A stretch of DNA of 64,000 nt from DASSFG01 sp035550375 (lineage in GTDB: Bacteria > Planctomycetota > Planctomycetia > Pirellulales > JAICIG01): positions 38,123 to 102,122 of the forward strand of contig DASZPH010000022.1 of NCBI GenBank assembly GCA_035550375.1, written 5' to 3'. Below the pieces are notes generated by a model. That model saw only the letters and a program-made list of their open reading frames with translations. It had not been told where the DNA came from and made no database searches. The first letter of the stretch is position 1; each line of letters begins with the position of its first letter. Shown piece after piece: positions 50,162 to 59,046 of the stretch. Made by a program: the position numbers and the translations under genes.

Positions 50162-52510
50162 ATGCGCTCAGAGTCGTTTTTGGGCCATCCTGGGGAACGT
50201 GTCCGAAAGAAGCGCCGCCGATCGAAGGTGCTGGCAAGTTCAGCCGCGGTCGGTACGGCGCACCGCTTCGAGAGCCTTGAAGATCGCAGCCTCCTTTCGG
50301 CGACCTACCTGCCGATCAATCCCAGCGGTTCGGCCAATCCGTCGAACATGGCCGCACTGGGAGGCCAAGTCCTGTTCGCCGCCAACGACGGCACGACGGG
50401 CGTCGAACTGTGGAAAAGCGATGGCACGATCTCCGGCACCACGCTCGTAGAAGACATTTATCCGGGCTCGACGATCGTCGGCTCCATATCGACGCCGAAC
50501 AGCTCATATCCAACCGACCTGGTCGCCGTCGGGGGATACGTTTACTTCGCCGCGAATGACGGCACGGACGGAGTGCAGCTCTGGCGCAGTGACGGGACGA
50601 CGGCCGGCACGGTGATGATCACCGATACGAACGTGTCGGGGGGCGGCATGAATCCTGCCGACCTGACGAACGTCAACGGCAGGCTCTATTTCACGGCCGA
50701 CGACGGGACGGACGGCAGCCAGGTCTGGACCTCCGACGGGACGACGGCCGGCACGACGATGGTCACGAACCTGCAGCCGACCTCCGGCGCCGCGGACCCC
50801 TCGCAGCTTACGACAGTCGGGACGTCGCTTTTCTTCACGGCGACTGCGTCAACCGGCGTGCAACTTTACGCGATCAACGCCGTCGGCACCGCGAACCAGC
50901 AGATCCTTGCTGTGACCAGCGCCAGTGGTGGCGTGTCGCCGACCAACCTGACGAACGTCAACGGCACGCTCTTCTTCACCGGTTACGATACGACTCACGG
51001 CAACCAACTCTGGAGGAGCAACGGCTCGACGGCGACCACCGGCATCGTCGCCATCATTGGTCCGGGCACGGTCAGCGCCAACCCGTCCTATTTGACAAAC
51101 GTCAACGGCACGCTCTTTTTCGCGGCCAACGACGTAACTCACGGCGTTGAGCTCTGGAAGAGCGACGGCACCTCTCTCGGCACCACGATGGTGGCCGACA
51201 TCAACACCACCTCGACCGGCGCCAGCTCCAACCCCGCTGACCTGATCAACGTCAACGGCGAACTGTACTTTCGCGCCACCGACGGTGTCCACGGCGCGCA
51301 ACTCTGGAAGAGCGATGGTACCACGGCCGGCACGGTCATGGTCGCCGCAATCAATTCCGGCAGCGTCGGCTCAACGCCCGCTAACCTGACGACGGCCAAC
51401 GGCTACGTGTTCTTTACGGCCAACGATGGCGTCCACGGTTTCGAGCTGTGGCAGAGTGACGGTACCTCCGCGGGCACCACCTTGCTCGCCGACATCTACC
51501 CTGGGCCGCCGAGCTCGAACCCGTCCGACCTGACCATTGCCGGCAGCAACCTCTTCTCAGCGGCCAATGACGGCACCCACGGCGTTTCGCTCTACGCGGC
51601 ACCAGTTCCGGCTCCGCTGCCGACGGTTCAGAACACAACCTGGGCGTTCACGCCCGGCGCGCCCCTGACAGTCAGCGCGCCCGGAGTTCTCACCGGAGCC
51701 ACCGTTTACCAGGGGGGCACCCTCACGGCCGTGCTGGTCACTTCCCCGTCACACGGAGCGTTGACGCTCAATAGCGACGGTTCGTTCACTTACACCCCCG
51801 ACGCCGGTTTCGACGGCAAAGACACCTTCACCATCAACGCATCGGACGGAAGCAGCATGGCCGCTCAGGCTGCGACCGTGACGGTCGAAAGCCTCGATTT
51901 CCGCTGGGTATCAAACCTCTATGTCGACATCTTGGGGCGAGCCGCCGGTGCGACAAGCGATGCCGAAATCAATTATTGGGTCGGCCAACTCGCGTCCGGC
52001 GCCACCCGCCCGCAAATCGCCAACGACTTCCTGACCTCGGCCGAATACTTCACACAGCTTGTGAACGGGTATTTCGAGCAGTTTTTGCAGCGGGCGGCCG
52101 ACCCGGTGGCCCTGGCCTACTTTGTCGGTGAGCTGGAGGCGGGGGTAACCTCGTACACGGTCGAGGCGCAAATCCTCAACTCAGACGAATTCATGACGCG
52201 CTCGGGCAGCGTGAACGGCTTCGTCTCCAACCTTTACAACGACCTTCTCAACCGATTGCCGTCGGACAGTGAATTCAGTTATTGGGTCGGCCAGATGAAC
52301 AACGGCCTCTCCGCGGCGTCGGTCATCGCCCAATTTCTGGGCTCGTCGGAGTATTTCGCGATTCAGATCAACTCCCTGTATGAACAGTTCCTGAATCGGG
52401 CGGCTGACCCGGCTGCCATGACTTACTGGTTGGCTCAGTTCCACAACGGCGCTACGCCCCAAACGCTTGAGGCAGTCCTGGCCTCGAGCGCGGAATTCTA
52501 TAACAGCTAA
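50162..52510 (+). CDS. Large secreted ELWxxDGT-repeat/DUF4214 protein
   Basis: A 782-residue extracellular protein with the planctomycete N-terminus RKKRRRSKVLASSAAVGTAH then RFESLEDRSLLSA (LEPR-XLL-like export tag). Residues ~50-475 hold about nine ELWxxDGT repeats (GVELWKSDGT, GVQLWRSDGT, GNQLWRSNGS, GAQLWKSDGT, GFELWQSDGT), each with a strand pair FFxANDGxHG, which form a propeller-like domain. A cadherin/VCBS-like segment follows (HGALTLNSDGSFTYTPDAGF). Two DUF4214 domains end it (FVSNLYNDLLNRLPSDSEFS, then YWVGQMNNG; YEQFLNRAADPAAMTYWLAQ). Probably adheres to surfaces or polymers; no catalytic site. Confidence 0.9.
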   Translation: MRSESFLGHPGERVRKKRRRSKVLASSAAVGTAHRFESLEDRSLLSATYLPINPSGSANPSNMAALGGQVLFAANDGTTGVELWKSDGTISGTTLVEDIYPGSTIVGSISTPNSSYPTDLVAVGGYVYFAANDGTDGVQLWRSDGTTAGTVMITDTNVSGGGMNPADLTNVNGRLYFTADDGTDGSQVWTSDGTTAGTTMVTNLQPTSGAADPSQLTTVGTSLFFTATASTGVQLYAINAVGTANQQILAVTSASGGVSPTNLTNVNGTLFFTGYDTTHGNQLWRSNGSTATTGIVAIIGPGTVSANPSYLTNVNGTLFFAANDVTHGVELWKSDGTSLGTTMVADINTTSTGASSNPADLINVNGELYFRATDGVHGAQLWKSDGTTAGTVMVAAINSGSVGSTPANLTTANGYVFFTANDGVHGFELWQSDGTSAGTTLLADIYPGPPSSNPSDLTIAGSNLFSAANDGTHGVSLYAAPVPAPLPTVQNTTWAFTPGAPLTVSAPGVLTGATVYQGGTLTAVLVTSPSHGALTLNSDGSFTYTPDAGFDGKDTFTINASDGSSMAAQAATVTVESLDFRWVSNLYVDILGRAAGATSDAEINYWVGQLASGATRPQIANDFLTSAEYFTQLVNGYFEQFLQRAADPVALAYFVGELEAGVTSYTVEAQILNSDEFMTRSGSVNGFVSNLYNDLLNRLPSDSEFSYWVGQMNNGLSAASVIAQFLGSSEYFAIQINSLYEQFLNRAADPAAMTYWLAQFHNGATPQTLEAVLASSAEFYNS

Positions 52511-52592
52511 GCTGACCAAAGATTCCTATGAGAGTAGCGGTCGCCGGGCTGCCAGGTGGAACGAGCCCGGGCCAGGCCGTGCTGAGCCATTG

Positions 52593-52967
52593 ATGCCCCA
52601 AACTCGAAGCCGTAACGTGAACGAATGGCTCACGCCGCTGGGAAAAATGACGGCCTTCTATATCCCGGCGCACAAACTGGATGCCCCGACGGCCGGCCAA
52701 ACACCCACCCCCCGGGCTACGATCCACCAGTTTCTGGTCGAGCACTTTCTTGCGTATACGCACGCCCCGTCTTTGGTAAAGGGGTTTTGGGTAGATGAAC
52801 GCGGGCAGCTCGTACACGACGTGCTTGAACGCTTTGAAGTCTCGTTCGGAAAGGAGCGCGATTTTAGGCGGCTTGTATCATTCTTGCGACATATCGGCGC
52901 TAGTTTGGGTGAAGCAAGCATTTATCTCACGCGCGGTAACGAGAGTTTTCTTGTGCATCGGGAGTGA
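52593..52967 (+). CDS. Small protein of unknown function
   Basis: A 124-residue soluble protein from the ATG at 52593 (start 52647 also possible). Short N-terminal polar part, then RATIHQFLVEHFLAYTHAPS, LVKGFWVDERGQLVHDVLER, SFGKERDFRRLVSFLRHIGA and EASIYLTRGNESFLVHRE. The pattern of a helix with F..ERD..RL..FL then a beta strand suggests a small alpha/beta domain that I cannot name. No signal peptide. Upstream it is 82 bases from the large surface protein. Confidence 0.55.
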   Translation: MPQTRSRNVNEWLTPLGKMTAFYIPAHKLDAPTAGQTPTPRATIHQFLVEHFLAYTHAPSLVKGFWVDERGQLVHDVLERFEVSFGKERDFRRLVSFLRHIGASLGEASIYLTRGNESFLVHRE

Positions 52968-53071
52968 CAGTCGCCACGGCACGCGATATGCTCTGGGGGT
53001 GTCACGGCGGACGCCGCGTGCCAAAATCGGGGGGCCCGCCCAGAGAACGCAGGTGCGAGGAGGACACGCTT

Positions 53072-53332
53072 ATGTCGTTGAGCAACCGAGTCGAGTTCAT
53101 TGGCGGCCCCTACGACGGGCATCGGCAGATGGTTCCCGCTCCCGAGGCGCTCGCCGACACCGTGGCCCTGCCGGTTAACCGCAACATCTTCCGTATGCTT
53201 TCGGGTTTGCCGGCCGCGGGGGACGCGCGCACCACCAGCATTGCCATCTACGAGCTGGATGAGATCGACGGCTCAGCCCGTTATTACTTTCTGGGTACGA
53301 CTTCCCCTGCGGAGCCGTTCGCCCAGACGTAA
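53072..53332 (+). CDS. Small soluble protein of unknown function
   Basis: An 86-residue protein starting at ATG 53072, preceded by GAGGAGG, an excellent ribosome site. Sequence: VEFIGGPYDGHRQMVPAPEA, then LPVNRNIFRMLSGLPAAG and AIYELDEIDGSARYYFLG. The GGPYDGH start followed by Y-x-L-x-x-x-G-x-x-Y-x-x is reminiscent of short hypothetical proteins, but no domain is named. It follows the previous small gene by 104 bases. The 264-base gap after it (53333-53595) holds nothing I can identify. Confidence 0.6.
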   Translation: MSLSNRVEFIGGPYDGHRQMVPAPEALADTVALPVNRNIFRMLSGLPAAGDARTTSIAIYELDEIDGSARYYFLGTTSPAEPFAQT

Positions 53333-53595
53333 CCCGCAGTTCAGAATTGGCCTTGAGCGGCCATCTCGTATAACCGGGAGCCAGTTGCGCCCACGAGGTT
53401 GACTGGCCGACCGGTCCGCGGCTAACGGCTCGACTAAACGCCGGCGCAAACCGCGGCACCGCAGCGAAGACTGGAAGTCCCTTAGCCACGAGCGCCGATA
53501 GGTTTGCCGCAAGGCAGCCGCCTCTATAAAATGGCACCGTAGTCCGGTTGGCCGGCCCCGTTCGCCGGCGATTCGTTTGAAGCCAAGGATCTGCG

Positions 53596-54621
53596 TTGTC
53601 TACCGCCCCCAAACAGAGAAGCCTCGGCGATGTTCTGCAGGAGTTCAGTCATCATCGCCGCCTGATGCAGGAGGAACTGCAAAAGGTGATCGTGGGGCAA
53701 GACGACGTGATCGAGCAGCTCTTCGCGGCGGTTTTCACGAGGGGCCACTGTCTGCTCGAAGGGGTACCCGGACTGGCGAAAACGCTCATGGTGAGCACGC
53801 TGGCGAGGATCCTCGACGTCACGTTCAAGCGTATCCAGTTCACGCCCGACCTGATGCCCTCCGACATCACGGGGACGAACGTGCTGGAAGAAGACGAACA
53901 CGGCAAACGCAGCTTTCGTTTCGTCGAAGGCCCGGTCTTTACCAACATCCTGCTGGCCGACGAGATCAACCGCACTCCCCCCAAGACGCAAGCGGCCCTC
54001 CTGCAGGCGATGCAGGAACGCGAGGTATCGGTTGGGCAGCAGACGTTCAACCTGCCGGATCCGTTCTTTACCATCGCCACGCAGAACCCGATCGAGCAGG
54101 AAGGAACTTATCCGCTGCCCGAGGCGCAGCTCGACCGCTTCATGTTCAACATCAAGGTGAACTACCCTTCGCTGGCCGACGAGGAGCGGATTCTATCGAC
54201 GACGACACGGGGTGAGCGACCCGAAGTGCGCAAGGTCCTGTCCGGGCGCGCGATCCTCAACTTGCAGAAGCTGGTGGGTTCGGTTGCGGTGAGCGAGTAC
54301 ATCATCAAGTACGTGGCTCGCCTGGTTCGGGCCACGCGGCCTCGCGACGAGTCGGCCCCGACGTTCGTGCGCGAGCTGGTTGACTGGGGCGCCGGCCCGC
54401 GGGCCGGGCAGTTTTTGATTCACGGCGGCAAGGCCTTGGCCGCCATGGAGGGCCGCTTTTCCGTGGCCATCGACGACATCAAGAAAGTCGCCGTCCCTGT
54501 GCTTCGCCATCGCATCAGTACCAATTTCCAGGCGCAAGCCGAGGGGATGACCAACGACGGCATTATCGACCGCTTGCTGCAAGAACTGCCGACGCCCGAG
54601 ATCCCGAAGTTTGAGAAATAG
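53596..54621 (+). CDS. MoxR-family AAA+ ATPase
   Basis: A 341-residue MoxR ATPase with a TTG start. It shows the Walker A EGVPGLAKTLMVSTLARIL, Walker B ILLADEINRTPPKTQAALLQ with the pre-sensor helix AMQEREVSVG, sensor 1 FTIATQNPIEQEGTYPLPEA and the C-terminal helical lid with HGGKALAAMEGRFSVAIDDI. MoxR ATPases usually work with a DUF58/VWA protein to mature or activate enzymes; the neighbouring genes here are a small unknown upstream and convergent sialidase downstream, so partners are elsewhere. The stop is 24 bases before a CCTCACCC repeat. Confidence 0.93.
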   Translation: MSTAPKQRSLGDVLQEFSHHRRLMQEELQKVIVGQDDVIEQLFAAVFTRGHCLLEGVPGLAKTLMVSTLARILDVTFKRIQFTPDLMPSDITGTNVLEEDEHGKRSFRFVEGPVFTNILLADEINRTPPKTQAALLQAMQEREVSVGQQTFNLPDPFFTIATQNPIEQEGTYPLPEAQLDRFMFNIKVNYPSLADEERILSTTTRGERPEVRKVLSGRAILNLQKLVGSVAVSEYIIKYVARLVRATRPRDESAPTFVRELVDWGAGPRAGQFLIHGGKALAAMEGRFSVAIDDIKKVAVPVLRHRISTNFQAQAEGMTNDGIIDRLLQELPTPEIPKFEK

Positions 54622-54645
54622 CTCGGGTTTAGGGTGACACAAAAA

Positions 54646-54662
54646 CCTCACCCGGAGGGAGA
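54646..54662. repeat. Short dispersed repeat, copy 4 (CCTCACCC family)
   Basis: CCTCACCCGGAGGGAGA, identical to 1245-1261, in the gap between the convergent moxR-like and sialidase-like genes. Confidence 0.6.
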
Positions 54663-54677
54663 CGGGAGGGGGCAGGG

Positions 54678-55742
54678 CTAGTTTGTCGCCAGTTTGGCTG
54701 GGTCGACGACAACGTGACGGATGCGCTTTCGGTTCCAGGTATACGTGATGTGGACCAGCCCGTCGGCCGTCTGAATGACTGCTGGGTAGCTATATTCCCC
54801 CGGCTCGTTTTCCAGCACGAGCGCGCCTTTCCAGTCGCTTCCGTCCGACGACAATGCCACGTTCAACGGCGATCGGCCTTGCCGCGTGTGGTTGTAGACC
54901 ACGAGGTGCCGGCCATCCCGCAAGGTCACCGCGTCGATGCCCGAATTCGGATTGGGCAGCGTGGTGGCGGTCATTTTGCCCCACGTCTTGCCGCCGTCGT
55001 CGCTGAAGATCTGGAACACACTCCCCTGGCGGGTCCGGCCGAGCGCTTGGAGCCTGCTCCCGGGGTGGACCAGGATGGAGGGCTGGATGGCGCTGAATTC
55101 GATACCGTCGTTGACCGGTCCGGTCTGCGCCCAGGTCGTCCCAAGGTCGCCTGTTCGCTCGAAATGGATCTGCCATTTGCTCGGCTTCTCTGGCGTTTCG
55201 TTGCTCGACGGACAGAGCAGAACGCCGCCAGCCAGCTCGATCGGTTTGTTCTTGATCGGGCCAAGGATGCCGTCAGGCAGGCGGCGAGGCTTCGACCAAC
55301 TCTGTCCGCCGTCGGCCGAGGTCGTCAGCATCCCCCACCAGGTGCTCGGCGAGGGACCAACCTTGTAGAAGAGCAGGAGGTCTCCTTTCGACGGCTGAAA
55401 AAGGACTGGGTTCCAGGTGGGGTAGCGGGCGCTCTTGCCATCCGGCATGGCGCGCTGGACGCCGTTGGCCACCTCGACCGGCTCGGTCCACTTTCCGTTC
55501 AACCGACGCGACAACCAGATGCCCACATCGGGCGCTTTCTCTTCCGTTCCTCCGAACCAGGCGGCGATGAGCGTTCCCTGCGTTTCCGCGATCGTCGAAG
55601 CGTGGCATTCAGGGAACGGCGCCGTTTCGTAGATGAATTCGCGCAGCACAACGCCGGGTTGAGCACCCAGATTTTTGGGCTCGTCTTGCGCTCCAAGAAA
55701 CGCGGCGATAATCGGCAGGGCAAGGCCGAAAGCGGATGTCAT
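54678..55742 (-). CDS. Secreted sialidase/BNR-repeat protein
   Basis: A 354-residue exported protein from the ATG at 55742, which has GAGGAG 8 bases upstream. After a signal peptide (residues ~1-19) it shows the sialidase propeller: HASTIAETQGTLIAAWFGGT with the RIP-like region, YPTWNPVLFQ, Asp boxes SADGGQSW, TGDLGTTW and SDDGGKTW, GRTRQGSVFQIFSDDG and the final ALSSDGSDWKGALVLENEPG. Matches the glycoside hydrolase/sialidase family (GH33-like). Exact substrate unknown; the planctomycete form is often active on algal or mucin-type sugars, which is inference. Starts 4 bases after the YWTD gene. Confidence 0.85.
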   Translation of the reverse strand: MTSAFGLALPIIAAFLGAQDEPKNLGAQPGVVLREFIYETAPFPECHASTIAETQGTLIAAWFGGTEEKAPDVGIWLSRRLNGKWTEPVEVANGVQRAMPDGKSARYPTWNPVLFQPSKGDLLLFYKVGPSPSTWWGMLTTSADGGQSWSKPRRLPDGILGPIKNKPIELAGGVLLCPSSNETPEKPSKWQIHFERTGDLGTTWAQTGPVNDGIEFSAIQPSILVHPGSRLQALGRTRQGSVFQIFSDDGGKTWGKMTATTLPNPNSGIDAVTLRDGRHLVVYNHTRQGRSPLNVALSSDGSDWKGALVLENEPGEYSYPAVIQTADGLVHITYTWNRKRIRHVVVDPAKLATN

Positions 55743-55746
55743 GTGG

Positions 55747-56661
55747 TTACTCCTCGGGAGGAAGGACGACGAGCGAAGCATACAGGGCCGTTTTGCCGCT
55801 CACGAGGACCTCGACGCCCGTGCCGTCGAAATTGGCCTGGCTGATTTTGCCCGTTTCCGTCCAGTACAGCTTGCGGTTCTCGGCGTCGAGTGCTAGGCCG
55901 TCGGCTCCTTGCAGGCCGCTGACCACCTGTGCGTCATTCTTGCCGTTGAGGCCGACGCGATGGATCGACCCGGCCGCCATATCGATCCAGAAAAGTTGCT
56001 CCCCTTCCACGTCGATGGCCAGCCCGAACACAACGGCTCCCGGAGCCGCAAGAACCAGTTCTTGGTTGGAACCGTCGAGATCAGCCCGATGAATGCCGTC
56101 GCCCTCAGTCGATCCCCAGTATATCTTGCCGTGCTTCGTGTCGATCGCCAGCTCGTCGGGACTTTGCACGCCGGTGATCAGATCACGCTTTTGGCTACCG
56201 TCGACGCTGATCTCGATGATCTTATCGTCACCTGGGTTGGTCACGTAGAGCTTGCCGGTCCTGGCGTCGAGCACCAGGTCACCCGTCCAACTCAGGTCGC
56301 CGGCAAGCTGCATGACGTTGCCACCCTCAAGATCGGCCGAGTGCACCGTATCGGGCTTATCGGGGACATTCGAGACGGTGAAGTACAGCTTGCTCCCTTC
56401 CTGATCGACGGCCAGGCCATCGACATTCTTCATCGGAACGAGCAGCTTGATTTCGCTCCCGTCGCGGGCTGCGCGATAGACGCCCTCGTCGCGGTGAGTC
56501 CAATACACCCAGCCGAGCGTCGCTCCGGCCGAGTCGTCGGCCGCCAAGAAGTCGGCAGACGACAGAGCAGCACAGAATGCGACTAGCGCACAGCGGATGC
56601 CTCGGGCCGTGGCTACGTACCGAGCGCCTCTCGGGATTGGAATCAGAACAGTCAACGGCAC
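55747..56661 (-). CDS. Secreted YWTD/LDL-receptor-like beta-propeller protein
   Basis: A 304-residue protein with a GTG start. A signal-like segment (RCALVAFCAALSSADFLA) precedes a six-fold propeller with repeated Tyr-Trp-Thr-Asp-type motifs: GWVYWTHRDEGVYRA, LYFTVSN, GKLYVTNPGDDKI, GKIYWGSTEGDGIHRADLDG, LFWIDMAAGSIHRV and KLYWTETGKISQANFDG. Such repeats bind ligands in animal receptors and are common in planctomycete exported proteins. No catalysis is implied. It begins 13 bases after the TlpA gene and 4 bases before the sialidase gene, so cotranscription is likely. Confidence 0.8.
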   Translation of the reverse strand: MPLTVLIPIPRGARYVATARGIRCALVAFCAALSSADFLAADDSAGATLGWVYWTHRDEGVYRAARDGSEIKLLVPMKNVDGLAVDQEGSKLYFTVSNVPDKPDTVHSADLEGGNVMQLAGDLSWTGDLVLDARTGKLYVTNPGDDKIIEISVDGSQKRDLITGVQSPDELAIDTKHGKIYWGSTEGDGIHRADLDGSNQELVLAAPGAVVFGLAIDVEGEQLFWIDMAAGSIHRVGLNGKNDAQVVSGLQGADGLALDAENRKLYWTETGKISQANFDGTGVEVLVSGKTALYASLVVLPPEE

Positions 56662-56674
56662 CTGCCAGGCTTGC

Positions 56675-58324
56675 TTACTTCGGCTCGCCAGCCTCTTTAG
56701 GTTTGATATGCCAGGCGTTCAAGGCGCTGCCGGTTGCAGCGACGAGCAGGGGCTTTCCGTCGGAGTCGACCCAGGCGACTTGCGGTGTCATACCCTGGTG
56801 TGAGACCGCTCCGATCATCTCCCCGGTACGGACGTCGATCACACAGACGAGGCCGCCTCGGCAACCGAGGGCCGCCCAAGTTGCGCCTGGTGCGATGGCC
56901 AGCGAGTCGCAATGTTTGGCGCTGTCAGGCAAGTCGGCGTGCCATAAGGAATCACCCTTTCCGTTCAGCGCGGTCATTTGTACCTTCCCCAGGCCACCAC
57001 CGACGACGAACGCAAAGTCGCCTGATTCGCCCGGCAGGCGAAACACCCGAACCATGTTCGCGTAGATGCCTGGATCGAGCGTGTTTACATCCTCCCCTTT
57101 GGCATCAAACACGTGGACTTTGCCGGCGGCCGATGTGGTGATAACCTCCAGCACTCCGTCGCCGTCGAGATCACCCGCAGTCACGTGCCACACGTTGCCG
57201 ATCGACGTTTTTTCCCAGCGCTGCTTCCCTTCGCTGTCGAAAACGTGCAGGCCGGTCCCCCCGTTGTAGCCGACGATCACTTCGTCCTTGCCGTCGCTGT
57301 CGAGATCCGCAGCCCAAACGTCGTCGATACCTTGGCCGCGCGACGGCGACCAGAGCTTGTCGCCCTTGTCGCTTAAGGCAACCAGGTCTCCCGCCCAGAC
57401 GTCGAAGACCAGGAGTTCGCCTGGGTCCTTGCCTGATAGTCGGGCGCACCGCACCAGCCTGCCGCCCGACGCCAATTTGACCGACCCGCCCTTTTCACCG
57501 GACGTCGAAAACATGTCGGCCGTTTGCCTTTGCACGGCGATAATCGTTTTTTGGTCGGGGCCCACGGCCAGGCCCGTGTAAGAGCCGGGCTGCGACCAGC
57601 ACTCTTCCAGACCTTCGGTTGGCAAAGCGGCGTCTTCCGTTTTGCGGGCGCGCTGCGCCTCGGCGGCCAGATCTTTCCCGGCCAACACGGCATCGAGCTC
57701 CTTCTTGAGTTTGTCGCCGATGTCGGGACTGAAACCTACGTGGACGCTTTGCACCACCCCCGCCTTGTCGATCAAGACCAACGTGGGAATGCCCTCCACG
57801 CCGTAAGCGTTACCGGCCTCATTTTCCGAATCGAGACTCACGGTGACATTCAGCTTCTTCTCCTCCAGGAACTCGCGGATTGTGTCGCTCTCTTCCCCCT
57901 GGTTCACGCAGTAAAGGGCCACCCCTTTCTCCCGATACTCATCAGCCACCTTGGCCACCAGCGGCATCTCACGCACGCAAGGCCCGCACCAGGTCGCCCA
58001 GAAGTCGAGGATCACAATCTTCTCGCCTTTCTGCTCCTTCAAGCTGAAGTGGCCGCCGTCGAGCAGTTCCTGCTCCACGTCGGGAGCTGGCTTGCCGAGA
58101 AGGGGCGAAACCTCCGGTTCCTCCCCCGCTCCGCCGGCGAAAAGGTTGTCGACCTTCTTGGCACCTTCCGGCGGCCTAAAAGCGAAAGCTTCGGGAGCGG
58201 CCGGTTTGTCGAACCGCCAGTTCTTGTAGTTCTGGAGGAGCGAAAACTGGGCGGTTTTAAGCTGCTCGTCGTTGAGTCCACCGTCGGCGAGCGATTTCTT
58301 CATGTCGAAGGCGGCTTGCAGCAC
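56675..58324 (-). CDS. TlpA-type thioredoxin domain plus FG-GAP propeller protein
   Basis: A 549-residue protein with GTG at 58324, or 542 residues from an ATG at 58303, where the upstream stop overlaps as ATGA. The first ~75 residues (FDMKKSLADGGLNDEQLKTA, then FRPPEGAKKVDNLF) look like the end of a DUF2092 domain. A redoxin domain follows: GKPAPDVEQELLDGG, LDFWATWCGPCVREMPLVAK (CxxC), GVEGIPTLVLIDKAG. The rest has FG-GAP-like calcium repeats (AADLDSDGKDEVIVGY, GDLDGDGVLEVITTS). Only a frameshift separates it from the DUF2092 gene at 58300-58905. Predicted as exported thiol protein by analogy; its own signal peptide would come from that upstream part. Confidence 0.8.
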   Translation of the reverse strand: MLQAAFDMKKSLADGGLNDEQLKTAQFSLLQNYKNWRFDKPAAPEAFAFRPPEGAKKVDNLFAGGAGEEPEVSPLLGKPAPDVEQELLDGGHFSLKEQKGEKIVILDFWATWCGPCVREMPLVAKVADEYREKGVALYCVNQGEESDTIREFLEEKKLNVTVSLDSENEAGNAYGVEGIPTLVLIDKAGVVQSVHVGFSPDIGDKLKKELDAVLAGKDLAAEAQRARKTEDAALPTEGLEECWSQPGSYTGLAVGPDQKTIIAVQRQTADMFSTSGEKGGSVKLASGGRLVRCARLSGKDPGELLVFDVWAGDLVALSDKGDKLWSPSRGQGIDDVWAADLDSDGKDEVIVGYNGGTGLHVFDSEGKQRWEKTSIGNVWHVTAGDLDGDGVLEVITTSAAGKVHVFDAKGEDVNTLDPGIYANMVRVFRLPGESGDFAFVVGGGLGKVQMTALNGKGDSLWHADLPDSAKHCDSLAIAPGATWAALGCRGGLVCVIDVRTGEMIGAVSHQGMTPQVAWVDSDGKPLLVAATGSALNAWHIKPKEAGEPK

Positions 58325-58905
58325 AGTTCCCAGTGGAACTGGTCCTGCTCGAACTTGAGGTGGTGAGCCTCGGTATCGCCGATTTTTTCACGGCCGGCGT
58401 AATCGTCCTTGGTCACGCCGTCCATCAGCGTTTTGTAGGGATCATCGCTGAACACGTCCAACAGTGGCCCGCGTCCCGCCATGCCTCCCATGACCAGGGG
58501 ATTCGTCAACAACTCGTCGAGCGATTTCGGCGCCTCGCCTTGCGTATATTGTTTGAGCAGCGGAATGCTGACCGAGAGTTTGTCACCATCGCAAACCACG
58601 TCCATACCGGCCGCCGCTCCCTTTTGCCGCATGGCCAGGCGGTTGGGACGTTCGGCGCTGATTTTCGCTTGCGATTCCAGTGTGTTCTTGGCCCCGCCAA
58701 GACTGATCGACGTCTTCTGGCTGAAATCGACTTCAAAGCTCTTCTTCTGCCGGTAGAACGTCGCAACCCGTTTGAGCACCGCCTTGGCGTCGGCCAGTTT
58801 GTCGGCGGAAGCCGGCTTACCCGACTTGGGCGCCGCCACGGCCGTTGATGGAAAATGGTCGACTGCCAGTGTAGCCAGTAGTGCCAGCAGAGCGCTGAAT
58901 CGCAT
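58300..58905 (-). CDS. DUF2092 protein, apparently truncated by frameshift
   Basis: A 201-residue exported protein (signal FSALLALLATLAVDHFPSTA). It follows the LolA-like DUF2092 pattern: YRQKKSFEVDFSQKTSISLG, SAERPNRLAMRQKG, VVCDGDKLSVSIPLLKQYTQ and EAHHLKFEQDQFHWEL, then ends abruptly with CCKPPST and TGA. DUF2092 proteins continue after WEL with 'WI...' and on to the FxFxPPxGAKKV end, which is found in the next frame. So this is the 5' part of a DUF2092-TlpA gene with a deletion and frameshift, or a real ATGA-coupled pair. GAGG precedes the ATG. Confidence 0.75.
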   Translation of the reverse strand: MRFSALLALLATLAVDHFPSTAVAAPKSGKPASADKLADAKAVLKRVATFYRQKKSFEVDFSQKTSISLGGAKNTLESQAKISAERPNRLAMRQKGAAAGMDVVCDGDKLSVSIPLLKQYTQGEAPKSLDELLTNPLVMGGMAGRGPLLDVFSDDPYKTLMDGVTKDDYAGREKIGDTEAHHLKFEQDQFHWELCCKPPST

Positions 58906-58915
58906 GACGTACCTC

Positions 58916-59026
58916 CTAGAAGTGCATGATTGCCTGAAGCACGTGCCCGCTGCCGAGTAGGGTCAGCAGAACCGAAATGAAAGAGAGAATCAAGCTTTGT
59001 CGGCTCGACCTCGCGGCTGGCCTCAT
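58916..59026 (-). CDS. Possible 36-residue membrane peptide
   Basis: Starts MRPAARSSRQSLILSFIS and continues VLLTLLGSGHVLQAIMHF to a TAG that lies 10 bases before the DUF2092 ATG. A basic N-terminus followed by one hydrophobic helix fits a small membrane protein or a translated leader. The ribosome site is weak (CAAGA), and there is no family evidence. Position between marR and the DUF2092 gene, on the same strand, is the main support. Confidence 0.3.
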   Translation of the reverse strand: MRPAARSSRQSLILSFISVLLTLLGSGHVLQAIMHF

Positions 59027-59046
59027 TCTTGAGGCTTGAGAGAGCT

